Assembly: GCF_001039355.2 (NCBI RefSeq)
Contig: NW_019775782.1
Location: 135,961-199,960, forward strand
Reading direction: 5' to 3'
Length of the DNA: 64,000 bases
Source: Lingula anatina
Lineage: Eukaryota > Brachiopoda > Lingulata > Lingulida > Lingulidae
Shown here: piece by piece, positions 59,986 to 64,000 of the stretch
Layout: each line of letters begins with the position of its first letter
Numbering within the stretch: position 1 is the first letter of the stretch
The notes under the pieces: generated by a model
The model's database searches: none
What the model saw: only the letters and a program-made list of their open reading frames with translations
Told to the model about the DNA's origin: nothing
Program-made: the position numbers and the translations under genes

Positions 59986-60818
59986 AGCACACCACAGTGG
60001 GTTTTTCAATGCCGGTATATTTAAAGGAATAACAACTTTTCATGTTAGATTTAAAAGTCTACAATAAATACATTGTAAGCAACACACAGAAATAGACAAA
60101 AAAGAACTGAATGTCGGAATAAATTCCTAAACCATTGGAGTGAGGCGGAATAACGGCACTTATCAGAGAAAGCACTACAATTGTATTTTCTTTTTGTTGT
60201 GCTTATAATAATAATAATAATAATAATTTTTTGAAGTAAGATAATTTCGGCCATTATAAATTACAAGTAAGAGCAGTTTAAGCAGTGGAGTTCGCATATT
60301 TAACAAGTGACAGTTATTGTTTAAAAGTAAGTACCGCTTTGTTTGGGAATTTTCAAAATAAATCGAAGAGAAAAGCGTGGGGATGCCCCCAAATATGAAA
60401 ACATATAATACGTTATTCCTGTGTCAAATGATGAGGTAGTTTTATCAGTCTTACAGAGAAGTCTTTTAGATCAATCTTCCGTGCCCTGATTGACATTTTG
60501 TATATGAACCGNATCGTCGATAACACGCATCGATAGGGCTCATGTTTTCGTGTGTTACATACTAGGGGCAGCGATGCATTAATTATTACAGAAATAGCCT
60601 ACATGTGCTGGTAAAGTATCACCCCATGGAACGACACGGTCAATAAATGCTTTATGGGATACAAATATTTGAATTTTTTTTAAATATTGACAAAACTTCT
60701 CCGATGCAATGAGTCTGATACGGTTGCATATATAGGAACAATTGTAAGACCCGTTAACGCAAAACTAGACGCGACGTGCATGTATAAAAGATATCAATGA
60801 ATTTTAATTTTCGTACAG
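59986..60818. other. intergenic between the zinc-finger genes
   Basis: 3' untranslated region of gene A, an (ATA)n run at 60208-60228, and a single N at 60512 that probably marks a contig join. No other gene seen. Confidence 0.45.
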
Positions 60819-60962
60819 CAAAACGAAAAAGAAATCATAGATATTGGTCAGTTTTTTGAAGATCCTAATTTCCTAACAATACGCCAAAGGCTTAGTATGT
60901 CGGCAGATAAATGTGATCACATTCTTGGCCGATTGAGGCAACTTTTGAAAGCAACCAAGTAA
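60819..60962 (+). CDS. possible orphan terminal coding exon, unrecognised
   Basis: After an acceptor-like ttcgtacag, 47 codons stay open to TAA 60960-60962 and read NEKEIIDIGQFFEDPNFL, then KCDHILGRLRQLLKATK. The composition is protein-like and unlike the AT-rich neighbours, but there is no upstream exon or start I can assign and no family I recognise. It could be a 3' exon of an unseen gene, an alternative exon, transposon debris, or chance. Confidence 0.25.
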   Translation, partial: QNEKEIIDIGQFFEDPNFLTIRQRLSMSADKCDHILGRLRQLLKATK

Positions 60963-61078
60963 GAGGCGTGCGTGCGTGCGAATACTGATTAAGAAGTGTG
61001 CTAATGAACAATACCAATCATGAAAGGACAGCCTCTCACCCCTAATGAGGCGAGGGTCACGCGCATCAGTGTTTGTGT

Positions 61079-61224
61079 CTTGCTGGGAAGGAGTAGCGGC
61101 CTCCTACTGCTGTGAGTAAACACACATTGTCTTCTAACATGCGGCTTTGTTGACTCCTTGCTGGGAAAGGGTAGCGGCCTCCTACTGCTGTGCGTAATCA
61201 CACATTGTCTTTTAACTTGCGGCT
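61079..61224. repeat. 78-bp tandem duplication
   Basis: Two copies of cttgctgggaag...cacacattgtctt...aacatgcggct with a few differences lie head to tail between the zinc-finger genes. Confidence 0.85.
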
Positions 61225-61577
61225 ACACGTCGGTTGCAGTGTATTGATAAAGTAATACATATTCATAAGGAAGGGGGCGGATGGTAATCTTACGAGAATT
61301 AAATCAGTTATCGATCTAACGCGTACCAGTAGTCTTGTTTTTTAATAGCTAGAGTGTAGGCCTACAGTTTACAATTGCAAAAGCCGTATGTCGCGATAGG
61401 TTGTCTGCATTGAACGTATATATAGTTTTATATGCATTTCGTTTATGGATATGAAATCAAAAGCAGACTCCAGATGCTTTCTCAATCCTCGTTACCATTT
61501 ATGTATGCGCGTGTTTGTGTAAAGCACACTTAGTATAAAGCACACTTTTGGGCATTCGTGTTCTATGGAATGGCTAC

Positions 61578-61714
61578 GTTGACAAATGTGCTAGGTGAGA
61601 TTTCTTCTTGAATCGCGCAGTTTCGGTTGTTAGTTGATTCCCACTTTAACGCTAGCCGCCATCAGAGTTCAACACGGGTAATGTTAGGTTGAGTTGCTAG
61701 GGCTAAGTTTTCAG
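61578..61714 (+). other. non-coding first exon of zinc-finger gene B
   Basis: Counterpart of 55605-55733. It ends at GTAAGTG, with the partner acceptor ttattacag before 61915. A C-run at 61866-61878 lies in the intron. Confidence 0.6.
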
Positions 61715-61996
61715 GTAAGTGCTTCTCATACACATACCAGGTAATAGTTGACTATAGGGATCTTTTTTGTCGGTGCGAAGTAATAGTAACTTGGGTAAGG
61801 TGGAAAATGAAGGATCAACTCCATATTGGTTCACGTCGTCATCAACATATTCTGACATGATTACCCCCCCCCCCCCCCAAGACACAAGCAGTTTACCATA
61901 TTTTTTTATTACAGATGCTTCATGCAGTTGCGAATAAAAACCATAAGGAAGGTCAAATTTCCAAACACTGGTGCAAATAACATTCTTCTAGCCACA

Positions 61997-63445
61997 ATGT
62001 CGACGGGAAAAGATTCTCCGTTGATAGTCCCAGTGCCCCCAAACTGGATCAATATTGGTGACGAACTCGGGAGATGGAATAGCCTCAAAGTTGAACTTCA
62101 ACAAAATTCCAATGAAAAGTTGGCCAAACTTCTCATGGATGTGTAAGTAGTTGATCATACTGTTAGCATGAGTTTCAGAGATGAAATTAGATGATGTAGG
62201 CAGTTTCTTCATTTTCTTATTTCCACAATTACATCACATGGATTGGATTTTAAAAGTCACGGGAGGTGGCAGTAACTTGTGTTCAGATAAAAATAATATT
62301 TTTAGATGAGATTGTGCCTTAAATTTGCTCATCTTTGTTCACTTTGCTTACTATACCTTTTCTTTTCAAGTTTTAACAATTACAAACCGCTTACAACACT
62401 ATGCAAGAGAATGGACGGAACATCCTCAGATAGTGATGAGCCACCTGATCAGAAAATGGAGCCTGGCCTTTTCCTAGATCACGACTATTTAAGCTACTAT
62501 AACAACCCAGGAAGAACGTGTAAACCGAACATAGATGAAGTCTCGGAGGTCGAGGTGATCAATGAACCCTGCGTGTCTGATAACGAGAGAAATGACGGCA
62601 TGGCCGTGGGTGATTCTGAAGGTGGTAGCGATGTGATCAGCGAGGAGAGAAATGTCAAGAAGAAAGAGGAGACCATCTACATCTGTGATATCTGTTGTGC
62701 TAACTTTACATCTGAAGATGTTTTCTCTAAACATAGATTGACACATTTAAAAGAGATGCGAACTGTGTACATATGTAAGTACTGCAATGAAGTATTTCCG
62801 TACAAAGAACTTCGGGATCTCCATGTTAGTAGGCATAGTGACAACACACCCAATATGTGTCAGTACTGTGGTGAAATGTTTCTTCAAAGAGGACAATGCG
62901 TGGAACATGAAGTATCGGAGCACTCGGCAGAGATGCCGTATCACTGTGACTGTTGTAATAAGGGCTTTGTCAGCTTGATAAATTTGCAAAAACACAAGCG
63001 CAGGCGTCCGCACCAGGTGGAGAAACCTCACCGTTGCAAGTTTTGTTCCACAGGGTTCGCAAGGAAAGAATCGAGGGTCCATCATGAGATGATTCACACG
63101 GGAGAAAAACCGTATTCTTGTCAATTTTGTGAGAAAACTTTCAGACGTCAGAGCACCCACCGGAGGCATGAGAGAACACACACAGGAGAGAAGCCGTTCA
63201 AGCGTCGGTTTTGTGAGAAAAGATTCCCAGAGACTAAGGGGCGGCAATTTCACGAAAAAAGAGTACACACCGACCCGTTTCTGTACAAGTGCCAGCATTG
63301 TCGTAAAAAGTTCAGAGACCAAAAAGACTGCTCTGAGCACGAGGCACTTCACCTCTTCCTTTGCCATTTATGTGAAAAACAATTTTTGCTGAGAAGCTCC
63401 TTAGAGATTCATTTGAAGAAAGTGCATGATGAATTATCAAAATGA
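61997..63445 (+). CDS. C2H2 zinc-finger protein, gene B (downstream copy)
   Basis: Exons 61997-62142 and 62371-63445 join in phase 2 to 406 residues. The N-terminal module reads NWINIGDELGRWNSLKVELQ and AKLLMDV, then FNNYKPLTTLCKRM as in gene A. A polar acidic stretch follows, then nine C2H2 units from Cys 154. Finger 7 has lost its first Cys (FKRRFCEK), and finger 4 has a wider His spacing. Fingers 5-7 have TGEKP linkers. Unlike gene A, the region after TSSDSDE is read without a second intron. The first coding ATG matches gene A; an in-frame ATG at 61922 could add 25 residues, but the counterpart in A is out of frame. Probably a nuclear DNA-binding regulator. AATAAA at 63499-63504. Confidence 0.87.
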
Positions 63446-64000
63446 ATCACTTAACAGTGAACTATTAGAGTTGTATGGGGTATTTAATTAATTTAAGTAA
63501 TAAATGATTTTATTTTGATTTCAATGTTATTATCATTGATGCACAGACCCAGTGATGGTGTCATTGCCACGTGGACTTACGGCCATTCTCAATAACTAGG
63601 TCCAATTAGGGTTTTTAAAAAGTGAAAATTGAATTTATCATTTTGATGTTGTTTTATGCTCTAAAGTGACCCTGTATTATTCAGTAAATTTGCCCAAAAA
63701 TTCTGTATGCAACACTTTCACCGATCCTGAGGTACGTGTGCCGTAACAAAGGGGTATAGAGACTCAAAACTGGGCACAAAAAACCTTCGTGATCACAGAA
63801 GTACACGTAGTTTGAGGCGTCGTATGAACTTATGCAGCAAGCTAGGCTTTTCAAAACGATACAGTTTAAAATAGTTATGTTGCACAAATTATGCACAGTA
63901 GAAATAAAAGATACAGGGCAGAAAATGCACACCAGAGCCTTTGTCTAAAAATGTTGTGCGATCAGAGAAAATGAAAAAAACTTTTTCAAAATTCACACAT
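63446..64000. other. 3' flank of gene B, no further gene seen
   Basis: Untranslated tail with a poly(A) signal, then AT-rich sequence to the window end. Confidence 0.5.

Noticed and set aside
61922-62146. Longer N-terminus for zinc-finger gene B from ATG 61922
   Set aside because: The equivalent ATG in gene A is out of frame with an early stop, so the shared ATG (61997 / 56722) is preferred; the extension remains possible.
59013-63367. Minus-strand frames opposite the zinc-finger exons, up to 206 residues
   Set aside because: Shadows of the coding strand with no domain, start context or splice support.

Overview
The window is AT-rich animal nuclear DNA with intron-containing genes, long decayed repeats, microsatellites, foldback elements and assembly gaps. 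Several genes point to an invertebrate deuterostome. These are IRG-type (immunity-related) GTPases with GKS P-loops, a secreted vWA / Thr-Pro mucin / TSP1 protein, and tandem C2H2 zinc-finger genes sharing a short N-terminal module. A lancelet (Branchiostoma) is my best guess, inferred from gene content, near-duplicate blocks and single-N contig joins typical of a very heterozygous genome. It is not proven.

Layout. 1-4.8 kb: decayed repeat copies. One is split by a 965-bp TTAA-flanked inverted-repeat element carrying a zinc-finger-type first coding exon on the minus strand. 4.8-7.7 kb: IRG pseudogene with a nonsense codon and later frameshifts, then a duplicated tail around a single N. 8.3-25.6 kb: two collinear copies of an ~8-kb repeat-rich block, with a LINE relic in the second. 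25.6-27.3 kb: Tc1/mariner-like element whose empty site survives in the first block. 28.1-31.4 kb: large inverted-repeat element. 32.6-34.1 kb: another repeat copy. 34.9-36.0 kb: the only intact IRG GTPase. 38.1-39.3 kb: a third IRG gene, full length apart from one frameshift.

42.7-52.3 kb, minus strand: a nine-exon gene whose splice sites and phases join into one 570-residue reading frame (signal peptide, vWA, Thr/Pro-rich linker, four TSP1 domains). 55.6-63.5 kb, plus strand: two tandem C2H2 zinc-finger genes with matching non-coding first exons. The upstream copy has an extra intron holding three back-to-back foldback elements and has lost its ninth finger to frameshifts.

Working together: the IRG cluster looks like a birth-and-death immune locus in which flanks, 5' exons and coding exons were copied together. 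The vWA-mucin-TSP1 protein is a likely extracellular adhesion or recognition protein, and the zinc-finger pair likely encodes DNA-binding regulators. No sequence evidence links the three groups beyond proximity. No rRNA, tRNA, CRISPR or viral genes were found.
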